Part shown: piece by piece, positions 9,501 through 17,929 of the stretch
How the letters are laid out: each line of letters begins with the position of its first letter
Position numbering within the stretch: the first letter of the stretch is position 1
Assembly (NCBI RefSeq): GCF_028682455.1
Contig: NZ_JANHLD010000002.1
Coordinates: 310,001-374,000, forward strand
Direction of reading: 5' to 3'
Length of the DNA stretch: 64,000 bases
Source: Pseudomonas putida
GTDB lineage: Bacteria; Pseudomonadota; Gammaproteobacteria; Pseudomonadales; Pseudomonadaceae
The notes under the pieces: generated by a model
The model's input: only the letters and a program-made list of their open reading frames with translations
The model's database searches: none
What the model was told of the DNA's origin: nothing
Made by a program: the position numbers and the translations under genes

Positions 9501-10706
9501 ATGAGCGAGAACGTAATAGTGGCCGGCGTCGGGATGATTCCCTTCAGCAAGCCCGGCACCAGCCCGACCTATGTACAGATGGGGGCCGAAGCGGTACGCC
9601 GCGCCCTGGCCGATGCCGGCGTTGGCTATGAGCTGGTACAGGAGGCCTACGCCGGGTATGTCTACGGCGACTCTACCTGCGGCCAGAGCGCGCTGTATGA
9701 AGTGGGCATGACCGGTATCCCGGTGATCAACGTCAACAACAACTGCGCCACCGGCTCGACCGCCCTGTACCTGGCGCGCAAGGCCATCGAGTCGGGGGCT
9801 GCCGATTGCGTGCTGGCGGTTGGTTTCGAACAGATGCAGGCCGGCCCGTTGCGGTCCCACTGGGACGACCGCCCGCCGACCCGCGAGCGCTTCTTGCCGA
9901 TCCTGCGTGGCCTCACCGCCGATGTCGGCAGCGAGATGGCCCAGGCACTGCGCACCTTCGGCGGGGCCGGGCGCGAGTACATGGAAAAATACGGCACACG
10001 CATGGACACCTTCGCTGCCGTGCGGGCCAAGGCCAGCCGCCATGCGGCGAACAACCCCCTGGCCCTGTTTCGCAAGGTGCTGACCACCGAGGAGGTCATG
10101 GCCGACCCGGTGCTCTGGCCTGGCGTGATGACCCGCCTGATGGCATGCCCACCGACCTGCGGCGGTGCGGCGGCGATCCTGGTGTCGGAGCGTTTCGCCC
10201 GCAAGCACGGGCTGCGCCGCGACGTGCAGATCCTGGCCCAGGCCATGACCACCGACACGCCCGCGTCGTTCAATTTCGACAAGCCGTCGATGCTCGACTG
10301 GGTCGGCACGCACATGACCCGCGCTGCGGTGCACCAGGTGTACGAGAAAGCGGGCGTTGGCCCCGAGGACATCCAGCTGTGCGAGCTGCACGACTGTTTC
10401 GCCCAGAACGAGGTGATCTGCTACGAATCGCTGGGCTTCTGCCCGGAGGGCGGGGCCGAGAAGTTCGTCAAGAATGGCGACAACACCTACGGCGGGCAGA
10501 TCGTCATCAACCCGTCCGGAGGCCTGCTTTCCAAAGGCCACCCTCTGGGGGCCACCGGCCTTGCCCAGTGCTACGAGCTGACCCAGCAACTGCGCGGCAA
10601 CGCCGATCAGCGCCAGGTCGAGGGCGCGCGCCTGGGCATGGCGCATAACCTGGGCCTGGGCGGCGCTTGCGTGGTAACGCTCTACGCCGGCGTCGGCGGC
10701 CAGTAA
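9501..10706 (+). CDS. SCP-x/lipid-transfer-type thiolase
   Basis: A 401-aa thiolase-fold enzyme, predicted to cleave a 3-ketoacyl-CoA with CoA. The catalytic Cys is in NVNNNCATGSTALYLAR (near residue 84), the His in LHDCFAQNEV (near 297), and the C-terminal loop is SGGLLSKGHPLGATG. It has the SKGHP form rather than the CxGHP of ordinary FadA thiolases, which places it with the SCP-x and lipid-transfer thiolases used for branched or sterol-like chains. The start is the ATG at 9501 after an AGGTGAG ribosome site. It is probably co-transcribed with the dehydrogenase upstream. No separate DUF35/OB-fold partner gene is seen nearby. Confidence 0.9.
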   Translation: MSENVIVAGVGMIPFSKPGTSPTYVQMGAEAVRRALADAGVGYELVQEAYAGYVYGDSTCGQSALYEVGMTGIPVINVNNNCATGSTALYLARKAIESGAADCVLAVGFEQMQAGPLRSHWDDRPPTRERFLPILRGLTADVGSEMAQALRTFGGAGREYMEKYGTRMDTFAAVRAKASRHAANNPLALFRKVLTTEEVMADPVLWPGVMTRLMACPPTCGGAAAILVSERFARKHGLRRDVQILAQAMTTDTPASFNFDKPSMLDWVGTHMTRAAVHQVYEKAGVGPEDIQLCELHDCFAQNEVICYESLGFCPEGGAEKFVKNGDNTYGGQIVINPSGGLLSKGHPLGATGLAQCYELTQQLRGNADQRQVEGARLGMAHNLGLGGACVVTLYAGVGGQ

Positions 10707-10721
10707 ACGCAACCGGTTTTT

Positions 10722-10763
10722 CGGGTGTAAGGACACACCCGTGCATCGCAGGCACGGATGCAC
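10722..10763 (+). other. Two adjacent hairpins between thiolase and DUF1302 genes
   Basis: The first stem pairs CGGGTGT (10722-10728) with ACACCCG (10735-10741) across six bases. The second pairs GTGCATC (10741-10747) with GATGCAC (10757-10763). No T-run follows either, so a Rho-independent terminator is not certain. They may instead stabilise or segment the mRNA between the enzyme genes and the abundant envelope proteins. No cluster operator is found in this gap, which suggests read-through from copy 2. Confidence 0.45.
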
Positions 10764-10790
10764 CACTCAATCCCTAACCGGAGAAACCGC

Positions 10791-12620
10791 ATGACAAGAA
10801 CAACAATGCGCGGCGTCTTCCAGCCAAGTCTGCTGGCCGTAGCTGTAATGGTTGCCACCTGCGCGGGTAACCCTGCCCACGCTGTCGATTTCAACATCGG
10901 GGAGATTCAGGGCAATTTCGATTCGGCGCTGTCCATCGGCGCCAGTTGGTCGACCACCGACCCGGACTCGAAATTCATCTCCAACTTCAACTCGCAGGGC
11001 AAGGCCGGTGAGTCGGCGTCGCGTACCACCGACGACAACCGCCTGAACTTCAAGAAGGGCGAGACCTTTTCCAAGATATTCAAGGGCGTGCACGACCTGG
11101 AGCTCAAGTACGGTGACAGCGGTGCCTTCGTGCGCGGCAAGTACTGGTATGACTTCGAGTTGATGGACGAGCACCGGCCGTTCTACGACATCGACGACAG
11201 CGGGCGCGACCGTGCAGCCAAGTCGTCCGGGGCGATGTTCCTCGACAGCTTCGTCTACCACAACTACGCCATCGGTGATCAGGTCGGCAACGTGCGCCTG
11301 GGCAAACAGGTGGTGAGCTGGGGCGAGAGTACCTTCATCGGCAACTCCATCAACAGCATCAACCCGATCGACGTGGCGGCCCTGCGCCGTCCGGGGGCGG
11401 AAGTGAAGGAAGGCCTGATTCCGGTCAACCTGCTGTACGTGTCCCAGGGGGCAGCCGAGAACCTCCCCGCCGAAGCGTTCTACCAGCTCGAATGGGAGAA
11501 ATCGGTGGTCGACAACTGCGGTACCTTCTTTGGCAACGACGGTGTGCCCCAGGGCTGCAACGACCGCCTGGTGGTCGCCGGCCTCGACCTGCCGCCGGGT
11601 GCCGCGCAGAACACCGGAGGCCTGGCGGCCATCGCGGCCGGCCTCGACGATGCCTACATTCCGCGCCTCAAGGACAACGATGCCCGCGACAGTGGCCAGT
11701 ACGGCCTGGCCCTGCGCTGGTTCGTGCCGGAGCTCAACGACACTGAGTTCGGTGCCTACGCCATGAACTACCACAGCCGTAGCCCGTACCTGAGCATCAA
11801 CCAGATGAGCAGTGCCGCAGGGGGCGTGACGTCGGCGCGCAGTACCCGCTACTTCATCGACTATCCCGAGGATATCCGTCTCTACGGCCTGAGCTTCCAG
11901 ACCAACGTCGGCGGTGTCGCGCTGGGCGGCGAGGTCAGCTACCGGCCCAACATGCCCCTGCAGTTGAACACCGCCGACCTGCTCTCTGCGGCAACCTTTG
12001 GCGCCACCTCGCCCCTGATCACCAGCGGCTTCGCCGGCCGTACCCTGGGCGCCGAAGTCAACGGCTACAAGCGCATGCCAGTCACCCAGGCACAGGTGAC
12101 CGCAACGCAGTTCTTCGACCAGGTGCTGGGCGCCAGCCGCCTGACCCTGGTGGGCGAGGTGGGCTACAACCACATCAACGGCCTGGGCAAGGCCGACGGC
12201 AGCGACCTGCGCTTTGGTCGCAGCCCTGCCTTCGGTTCCGGTGAACTGCCAGGCGCACTGGGCCTGGCCACCTGCCAGGGCACCGCGGCAGGCACCCCCT
12301 CGGCCAGCAACCCGGCGCAGGAGTGCAACGACGATGGTTTCTACACCAGCAACAGCTGGGGCTATCGCCTGCGCGGCAAGCTCGATTACCAGAACGTGCT
12401 CGCCGGCATCAACCTGTCGCCCAACCTCGCCTGGTCCCACGACGTGCAGGGCTATGGCCCGAACTTCGACGAAGGCTCCAAGGCGGTCAGCGTGGGTGTG
12501 GATGCCGAGTACCAGAACACCTACACCGCAAGCCTGAGCTACACCAACTTTTTTGGTGGCGACTTCAACACCAACATCGACCGCGACTACCTCGCCCTGA
12601 GCCTGGGCGTGAATTTCTGA
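10791..12620 (+). CDS. DUF1302 family outer-membrane protein
   Basis: A 609-aa exported protein with an N-terminal signal peptide (hydrophobic LLAVAVMVATCAG, likely cleavage after AHA). Many alternating, aromatic-rich beta-strands end in a C-terminal phenylalanine (LSLGVNF), typical of an outer-membrane beta-barrel. DUF1302 proteins nearly always stand next to DUF1329 proteins in catabolic clusters for hydrophobic compounds; a role in uptake or export of the substrate is suspected but not proven for the family. I preferred the ATG at 10791 (GGAGAAACCGC before it) over the ATG at 10758, because the signal peptide then starts MTRTTMRG. Confidence 0.88.
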   Translation: MTRTTMRGVFQPSLLAVAVMVATCAGNPAHAVDFNIGEIQGNFDSALSIGASWSTTDPDSKFISNFNSQGKAGESASRTTDDNRLNFKKGETFSKIFKGVHDLELKYGDSGAFVRGKYWYDFELMDEHRPFYDIDDSGRDRAAKSSGAMFLDSFVYHNYAIGDQVGNVRLGKQVVSWGESTFIGNSINSINPIDVAALRRPGAEVKEGLIPVNLLYVSQGAAENLPAEAFYQLEWEKSVVDNCGTFFGNDGVPQGCNDRLVVAGLDLPPGAAQNTGGLAAIAAGLDDAYIPRLKDNDARDSGQYGLALRWFVPELNDTEFGAYAMNYHSRSPYLSINQMSSAAGGVTSARSTRYFIDYPEDIRLYGLSFQTNVGGVALGGEVSYRPNMPLQLNTADLLSAATFGATSPLITSGFAGRTLGAEVNGYKRMPVTQAQVTATQFFDQVLGASRLTLVGEVGYNHINGLGKADGSDLRFGRSPAFGSGELPGALGLATCQGTAAGTPSASNPAQECNDDGFYTSNSWGYRLRGKLDYQNVLAGINLSPNLAWSHDVQGYGPNFDEGSKAVSVGVDAEYQNTYTASLSYTNFFGGDFNTNIDRDYLALSLGVNF

Positions 12621-12646
12621 TGCAACCCTGCCAGAGGAACCTGAAC

Positions 12647-14014
12647 ATGAACGCACGTTTCATTCTGCGCGTTGGCGCATTGAGCCTTTCGCTGCTGGCA
12701 AGCAGTGTGATGGCCGCGGTTTCACCCCAGGAAGCCGCGCAACTAGGCACTACCCTGACACCGCTGGGTGCCCAGAAAGAGGGCAATGGCGATGGCAGCA
12801 TCCCGGCCTGGACCGGCGGCCTGAAGCCTGGCGCGGCGCCCCTGGACAACGGCTTCCTGGGCGATCCGTTCGCCGGCGAAAAGCCGCAGATGGTGATTAC
12901 CGCCGCCACTGCCGAGCAGTACAAGGACAAGCTCACCCCAGGCCAGCTGGCGATGTTCAAGCGCTATCCGGACAGCTACAAGATCCCGGTATACAAGACC
13001 CAGCGCACCGCCTCCTCGCCGCAGAACATCTACGACATTGCCAAGAAAAGCGCGGTGACCACCGAATTGGCGCCCGATGGCAACGGCCTGGTGAACTTCG
13101 CGCAGACCCGCTACTACCCATTCCCGATTCCCAAGAGCGGTGTTGAGGTGTACTGGAACCACACCAACCGCTACCGGGGCGGCAACTTGAGCCGTCAGGC
13201 GGCGCAGGCGGCGCCGCAAATCAATGGCTCGTATTCGATCGTCGAGTACGAAGACATCCTGGCGTTTCCGCAGTTGATGGGTGACGTCAAGCCGGGGCAG
13301 GGCGACAACATCCTCTACTACTACAAGCAGGAGATCACCGCACCGTCGCGCATGGCCGGCAGCGTGGTACTGATCCACGAGACCATCGACCAGGTCAGGG
13401 AACCGCGCCTGGCCTGGGTCTACAACGCCGGCCAGCGCCGCGTGCGGCGTGCGCCGCAGGTGGCCTACGACGGGCCGGGCAATGGCTCGGACGGCATGCG
13501 CACCGCCGACAACACCGACATGATGAACGGTGCCCCGGACCGCTACGACTGGAAGCTGATCGGCAAGAAAGAAATCTACATCCCGTACAACAACTACCGC
13601 CTGCAGTCGCCGAAGCTCAAGTACGAGCAGATCATCAAGCCGGGCCACATCGACCAGGACCTGACGCGCTATGAACTGCACCGGGTCTGGCATGTGCAGG
13701 CGACCCTCAAGCCAGGGCAGCGGCACATCTACGCCAAGCGCGACATGTACTTCGACGAAGACACCTGGCAACTGGCCGAAGTCGACCACTACGACGGCCG
13801 CGGCCAGCTGTGGCGGGTGGCGGAAGGGTACGCGATCAACGACTACGAACGCGGCGCGCCCAACTTCGCCATGCTCGGGATCTACGACCTGATTGCCGGT
13901 CGCTACAACATCATGGCGATGACCAACCAGTCGCGGCATGCGACCACCTATGGCGTCAGCGCCAAACTCACCGACTTCACCCCGGCGGCGTTGCGCAATG
14001 CGGGTGTGCGTTAA
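12647..14014 (+). CDS. DUF1329 family periplasmic/envelope protein
   Basis: A 455-aa exported protein with a clear signal peptide (LRVGALSLSLLASSVMA, then AVSPQEAAQLG). DUF1329 has a LolA/LolB-like fold by family knowledge, which suggests it handles lipophilic molecules in the periplasm. It follows the DUF1302 gene by 26 bp, the standard pairing, and is probably translated from the same mRNA. The start is the ATG at 12647; the frame is open far upstream but only overlaps the DUF1302 gene there. A REP pair follows its stop and may mark the 3' end of this transcript. Confidence 0.9.
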   Translation: MNARFILRVGALSLSLLASSVMAAVSPQEAAQLGTTLTPLGAQKEGNGDGSIPAWTGGLKPGAAPLDNGFLGDPFAGEKPQMVITAATAEQYKDKLTPGQLAMFKRYPDSYKIPVYKTQRTASSPQNIYDIAKKSAVTTELAPDGNGLVNFAQTRYYPFPIPKSGVEVYWNHTNRYRGGNLSRQAAQAAPQINGSYSIVEYEDILAFPQLMGDVKPGQGDNILYYYKQEITAPSRMAGSVVLIHETIDQVREPRLAWVYNAGQRRVRRAPQVAYDGPGNGSDGMRTADNTDMMNGAPDRYDWKLIGKKEIYIPYNNYRLQSPKLKYEQIIKPGHIDQDLTRYELHRVWHVQATLKPGQRHIYAKRDMYFDEDTWQLAEVDHYDGRGQLWRVAEGYAINDYERGAPNFAMLGIYDLIAGRYNIMAMTNQSRHATTYGVSAKLTDFTPAALRNAGVR

Positions 14015-14030
14015 CCGCTAGGCACAGGTG

Positions 14031-14099
14031 TGGGAGCGGGTCTTGTCCGCGATAGCGGTGTGTCAGCTACATCGCCTCGCGGGGCAAGCCCGCTCCTGC
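14031..14099 (+). repeat. REP pair (Pseudomonas repetitive extragenic palindrome)
   Basis: Two head-to-head REP units: TGGGAGCGGGTCTTGTCCGC at the left and, inverted, GCGGGGCAAGCCCGCTCC at the right, separated by about 30 bases. The same sequence family recurs at 19051, 25927, 27779 and 38579. It lies between the DUF1329 stop and operator copy 3. Confidence 0.85.
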
Positions 14100-14102
14100 C
14101 TA

Positions 14103-14125
14103 CCCACCACCTGATCCGGGTGGCG
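14103..14125 (+). promoter_or_regulatory. Cluster operator copy 3
   Basis: It reads CCCACCAC, CT, GATCCGGGTGGCG, the clearest copy of the 23-bp motif, with the dyad CCCACC/GGGTGG. It ends 65 bp before the aldehyde dehydrogenase ATG, the same spacing class as copies 1 and 2 (67 and 75 bp). It lies outside any gene and directly after a REP pair, so its conservation is not explained by coding. Confidence 0.6.
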
Positions 14126-14190
14126 GCAGCGCCGCCCTGATGATCAACCATGCAGCCATTCGCACTCTGACAATAACAAGCGAGGCAGTG

Positions 14191-15543
14191 ATGAGCGCCA
14201 TCGAGCATGCAACCAGCACCGACATCCGTCTGATCCTGGATAAACAGCGAGCCGCCTTCCTGGCCAGTGAACCCTACAGCGCCGAACAGCGCTGCGAACT
14301 GATCGACCGCGCAATCACCCTGCTGGTCAACCACGAACAGGACATCATCGACGCCCTGAGCGCCGACTTCGGTCACCGCAGCCCCAGTTTTTCCAAGGGC
14401 AGCGAGGTGCTTTCACCCCTGGCAACCCTCACCCAGACCAAGGCCGAGCTGGCCCGCTGGATGCAACCCGAGGCACGCCAGGCCAAGGCCGGGCAGGCCT
14501 GGGTGCAGTATCAGCCACTGGGCGTAGTGGGCATCGTGACCGCCTGGAACGTACCGGGCTACATGGTGTTCAGCGGCCTGGCCGGGGCACTGGCCGCCGG
14601 TAACCGGGTGATGATCAAGCCCTCCGAGTTCACCCCCCGTACCTCGGCCCTGATTGCTCGGCTGATCCGCTCGGCCTATGCCGAAGAGGAGGTCGCGGTG
14701 GTCGTCGGTGGCCCCGAGGTTGGCCAGGCATTCTGCAGCCTGCCGTTCGACCATTTGCTGTTCACCGGCGCCAGCAGCATCGGCAAGCATGTGCTGCGCG
14801 CCGCCGCCGAGAACCTGGTGCCGGTCACCCTGGAGCTGGGTGGCAAGTCACCGGCCATCCTCTCGCGCTCTGCCGACTTCAACGAGGCGGTGGCCAAGGT
14901 GGTCGTCGGCAAGCTGCTCAACGCCGGGCAGCTCTGCGTGGCGCCCGACTATGTGTTCGTGCCGCACGAATCGATGGATGCCTTCATCGCCGTGGCCAAG
15001 GCGGTGGTGGCGAAGTTCTTCCCGACGCTCAAGGACAACCCCGAGTACACCTCGATCATCAACGCTCGCCACGTCGAGCGTTTGCAGCGTTACTTGGGCG
15101 AAGCGCGCGAGGCCGGGGTGGAATTGATCGAACTCAACCCTGCTGCCGAGGACCTGAGCGATGCACCGCTGAACAAGATCGCGCCAACCTTGCTGCGCGA
15201 TCCGGGCAACGACCTGCAGGTGATGCAGGACGAGATCTTTGGCCCGCTGCTGCCGATCAAGCCCTACCACAGCATCACCGAGGTCATCGACTTCATCAAC
15301 GCCCGCCCTAGGCCCCTGGCGCTCTATTACTTCGGCCATGACGGCGAAGAAGAAACGCGGGTGCTCAGCCGTACCTGCTCCGGCGGCGTGACCCTCAACG
15401 GCGTGCTCAGCCATGCCAGCACCGAAGGCCTGCCGTTCGGTGGCGTTGGCCAGAGCGGCATGGGCGCCTATCACGGTATCGACGGCTTCCGTACCTTCAG
15501 TCATGCCAAGGCGGTGCTGCGTAGCGCGCCAGCCACGGCCTGA
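14191..15543 (+). CDS. NAD(P)-dependent aldehyde dehydrogenase (coniferyl-aldehyde dehydrogenase-like)
   Basis: A 450-aa aldehyde dehydrogenase that should oxidise an aldehyde to the acid fed to the CoA ligases. The general base is in VTLELGGKSP (Glu near residue 214) and the catalytic Cys in GQLCVAPDY (near 250). It is shorter than the usual 480-500 aa family and has the features of the coniferyl-aldehyde/fatty-aldehyde (class 3-like) group. I chose the ATG at 14191 after GCGAGGCAGTG; an ATG 17 codons upstream is possible. It begins an operon with the alcohol dehydrogenase and two acyl-CoA dehydrogenases. Confidence 0.92.
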   Translation: MSAIEHATSTDIRLILDKQRAAFLASEPYSAEQRCELIDRAITLLVNHEQDIIDALSADFGHRSPSFSKGSEVLSPLATLTQTKAELARWMQPEARQAKAGQAWVQYQPLGVVGIVTAWNVPGYMVFSGLAGALAAGNRVMIKPSEFTPRTSALIARLIRSAYAEEEVAVVVGGPEVGQAFCSLPFDHLLFTGASSIGKHVLRAAAENLVPVTLELGGKSPAILSRSADFNEAVAKVVVGKLLNAGQLCVAPDYVFVPHESMDAFIAVAKAVVAKFFPTLKDNPEYTSIINARHVERLQRYLGEAREAGVELIELNPAAEDLSDAPLNKIAPTLLRDPGNDLQVMQDEIFGPLLPIKPYHSITEVIDFINARPRPLALYYFGHDGEEETRVLSRTCSGGVTLNGVLSHASTEGLPFGGVGQSGMGAYHGIDGFRTFSHAKAVLRSAPATA

Positions 15544-15574
15544 ACCTTCACACCCCCCAATCAGGAGAACTGCC

Positions 15575-16660
15575 ATGAAAGCTGCCGTATTCCATCAGGT
15601 TGGCGCCCCGCTGGTTATCGAAGAAGTGGGCATCAGCAAACCGGGCCCGCGTGAGGTGCTGATCCGCACCAAGGCCGTGGGGGTCTGCCACTCGGACCTG
15701 CATGTGATCGATGGGTCGTTCCCGTTCCCGGGCCCGCTGGTGCTGGGGCATGAAGCGGCCGGGGTGGTCGAGCAGGTCGGCAGCGAGGTTCGTTCGGTCA
15801 AGCCGGGCGACCATGTGGTGACGTGCCTCACGGTATTCTGCGGCCACTGCGAGCACTGCGTGACCGGCCATCTGGCGCGCTGCGTATCCCCGGAAACCAA
15901 ACGTGCCGCGGACGAAGAGTCGCGCCTGACCTACGTGCAGAAGCCGATCCCGCAGTTCGTCAACCTGTCCGGCTTTGCCGAGCAGATGCTGGTGCATGAG
16001 AACGCCTGCGTGGCCATCCGCCGGGACATGCCGTTGGACCGCGCCGCGCTGCTCGGCTGCGCGGTGACCACCGGCACCGGCGCGGTGTTCAACACCGCCA
16101 AGGTCCGTCCGGGTGAAACCGTGGCGGTTATCGGCTGCGGCGGCATCGGCCTGGCTGCCATCAATGGCGCGGCGCTGGCGGGGGCAGGGCGGATCATCGC
16201 CATCGACATGATCGACTCCAAGCTGGAGCTGGCCCGCCAGTTTGGCGCCACTGACGTCATCAACGGTCGCGACGGCGATGCTGCCAAGCAGGTGCTGGAG
16301 CTGACCCGTGGCGGCGTGCACCACGCCTTCGAGTGCATCGGGCTCAAGCAGACCGTCGAACAGGCCTTCGCCATGCTTGCCCGGGGTGGCACCGCCACGG
16401 TGATTGGCATGCTCAAGCCGGGCCTGAAAATCGAAGTGGACCCGCTGCAACTGTTGCACGAACGGCGCATCCAGGGTTCGCTGATGGGCTCCAATCGCTT
16501 TCCGGTAGACATGCCGCGCCTGGTGGATTTCTACATGGCCGGCAAGCTCAAGCTCGACCAGATGATTTCCCAGCGCATCCGCCTGGAACAGATCAACGAG
16601 GCCTTCGACGAGTTGCGCCGTGGCGAGTTGGCTCGCTCGGTGATCCTGTTCGACGAGTAA
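15575..16660 (+). CDS. Zinc-dependent (class III-like) alcohol dehydrogenase
   Basis: A 361-aa medium-chain dehydrogenase/reductase. Catalytic-zinc ligands are visible in GVCHSDLH (Cys near 37) and GHEAAG (His near 61). The structural zinc lobe has the four-cysteine pattern CGHCEHC...C between about 89 and 103. The Rossmann motif is GCGGIGLAAINGA. It should oxidise a primary alcohol to the aldehyde handled by the preceding gene. CAGGAGAAC precedes the ATG, and the gap to the aldehyde dehydrogenase is 31 bp. An NDMA- or glutathione-linked class III role is possible, but no formaldehyde-related neighbour supports it. Confidence 0.92.
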   Translation: MKAAVFHQVGAPLVIEEVGISKPGPREVLIRTKAVGVCHSDLHVIDGSFPFPGPLVLGHEAAGVVEQVGSEVRSVKPGDHVVTCLTVFCGHCEHCVTGHLARCVSPETKRAADEESRLTYVQKPIPQFVNLSGFAEQMLVHENACVAIRRDMPLDRAALLGCAVTTGTGAVFNTAKVRPGETVAVIGCGGIGLAAINGAALAGAGRIIAIDMIDSKLELARQFGATDVINGRDGDAAKQVLELTRGGVHHAFECIGLKQTVEQAFAMLARGGTATVIGMLKPGLKIEVDPLQLLHERRIQGSLMGSNRFPVDMPRLVDFYMAGKLKLDQMISQRIRLEQINEAFDELRRGELARSVILFDE

Positions 16661-16723
16661 GGCGCGCCGATGAACACACTGCCATCGTGCGCGGTGGCAG
16701 CTACCCGCTGATGGAGTGGATTG

Positions 16724-17917
16724 ATGGACATTGAATACACAGCGCCCGAGCAGGCCTTCCGCGAGCACGTGCGGGCCTTTCTGCGTGACCGGCTGCCCAC
16801 CGAGATGTCGACTCGGATCAGCCAGGGCAAGCGCCTGAGCAAGGCGCATCAGGTGCAATGGATGCAGATCCTCAACCAGCAGGGCTGGTTGGCACCAGGC
16901 TGGCGGGTGGAGGTGGGTGGCACTGGCTGGAGCGCGGTGCAAAAGCACATCTTCGATGAAGAATGCTTTGCTGCCGGGGCGCCGAAGGTGGTGTCGTTCG
17001 GGTTGAAAATGGTTGCCCCGGTGATCATCAAGTTCGGTACTGCAGAGCAGAAGACGCGCTTTTTGCCGCGCATCCTCAGTTGCGAAGACTGGTGGTGCCA
17101 GGGTTATTCGGAGCCGGGCGCAGGCTCGGACCTGTCGTCCTTGAAAACCCGGGCAGTGCGCGAGGGCGATCACTATGTGGTCAATGGACAGAAGACCTGG
17201 ACCACCCTGGCGCATTTTGCCGACTGGATGTTCTGCCTGGTGCGCACCGACCCCGAGGCACGCCAGCAGCGGGGCATTTCATTCCTGCTGATCGACATGA
17301 AGACGCCGGGCATCACCGTCAGGCCGATCATCACCCTCGATGGCGAGCATGAAGTCAACGAAGTGTTCTTTGACAACGTTCGCGTACCGGTGGCCAACCT
17401 GGTCGGGCAGGAGAACGAAGGCTGGACCTGCGCCAAGTACCTGCTGACCCATGAGCGCACCAGCATTGGCGGGATCGCCCAGAACAAGGCGCTGCTCAGC
17501 CGCCTCAAGCACATCGCTGCGCATGAGCTGCGAGACGGTCGTCCATTGATCGAGGAGCCGCTGTTTCGCGCCCAGGTCGCTGAAGTCGAGATGCAGCTGA
17601 TGGCTGCCGAAATGACCAGCCTGCGTACCCTGGCTGCCGCCCAGGATGGCGCCGCACCGGGAGCGGAAAGCTCGTTCCTGAAGATCAGGGGCACCGAGAT
17701 CCGCCAGGCCATCACCTACCTGATGAGCAAGGCGGTGGGGCCCTACGCCATGCCGTTCATCGAGGACGAGCTGGGCTACGGGGAGGAGCCGTTGCTGTAC
17801 ACCGACTACAGCAGTGCGGCCACTTGTCAGTACCTGGATGCGCGCAAGGCGTCGATCTATGGCGGCGCCAACGAAATCCAGAAAAACATCATCGCGAAAA
17901 TGATCCTCGAACTCTAA
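16724..17917 (+). CDS. Acyl-CoA dehydrogenase, subunit-like paralogue A
   Basis: A 397-aa acyl-CoA dehydrogenase. It has the middle domain YSEPGAGSDLSSLKT and the C-terminal ASIYGGANEIQKNIIAKMIL, so the FAD/substrate architecture is intact. It lies 12 bp before a second, shorter and very different dehydrogenase. Such unlike pairs form alpha2-beta2 enzymes in steroid and some terpenoid or cyclic-acid pathways (FadE28/29-type, established knowledge). The start is the ATG at 16724 with GGAGTGG upstream; the TTG at 16721 would add one residue. There is a 63-bp gap after the alcohol dehydrogenase. Confidence 0.9.
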   Translation: MDIEYTAPEQAFREHVRAFLRDRLPTEMSTRISQGKRLSKAHQVQWMQILNQQGWLAPGWRVEVGGTGWSAVQKHIFDEECFAAGAPKVVSFGLKMVAPVIIKFGTAEQKTRFLPRILSCEDWWCQGYSEPGAGSDLSSLKTRAVREGDHYVVNGQKTWTTLAHFADWMFCLVRTDPEARQQRGISFLLIDMKTPGITVRPIITLDGEHEVNEVFFDNVRVPVANLVGQENEGWTCAKYLLTHERTSIGGIAQNKALLSRLKHIAAHELRDGRPLIEEPLFRAQVAEVEMQLMAAEMTSLRTLAAAQDGAAPGAESSFLKIRGTEIRQAITYLMSKAVGPYAMPFIEDELGYGEEPLLYTDYSSAATCQYLDARKASIYGGANEIQKNIIAKMILEL

Positions 17918-17929
17918 GGCGCACTGCTC

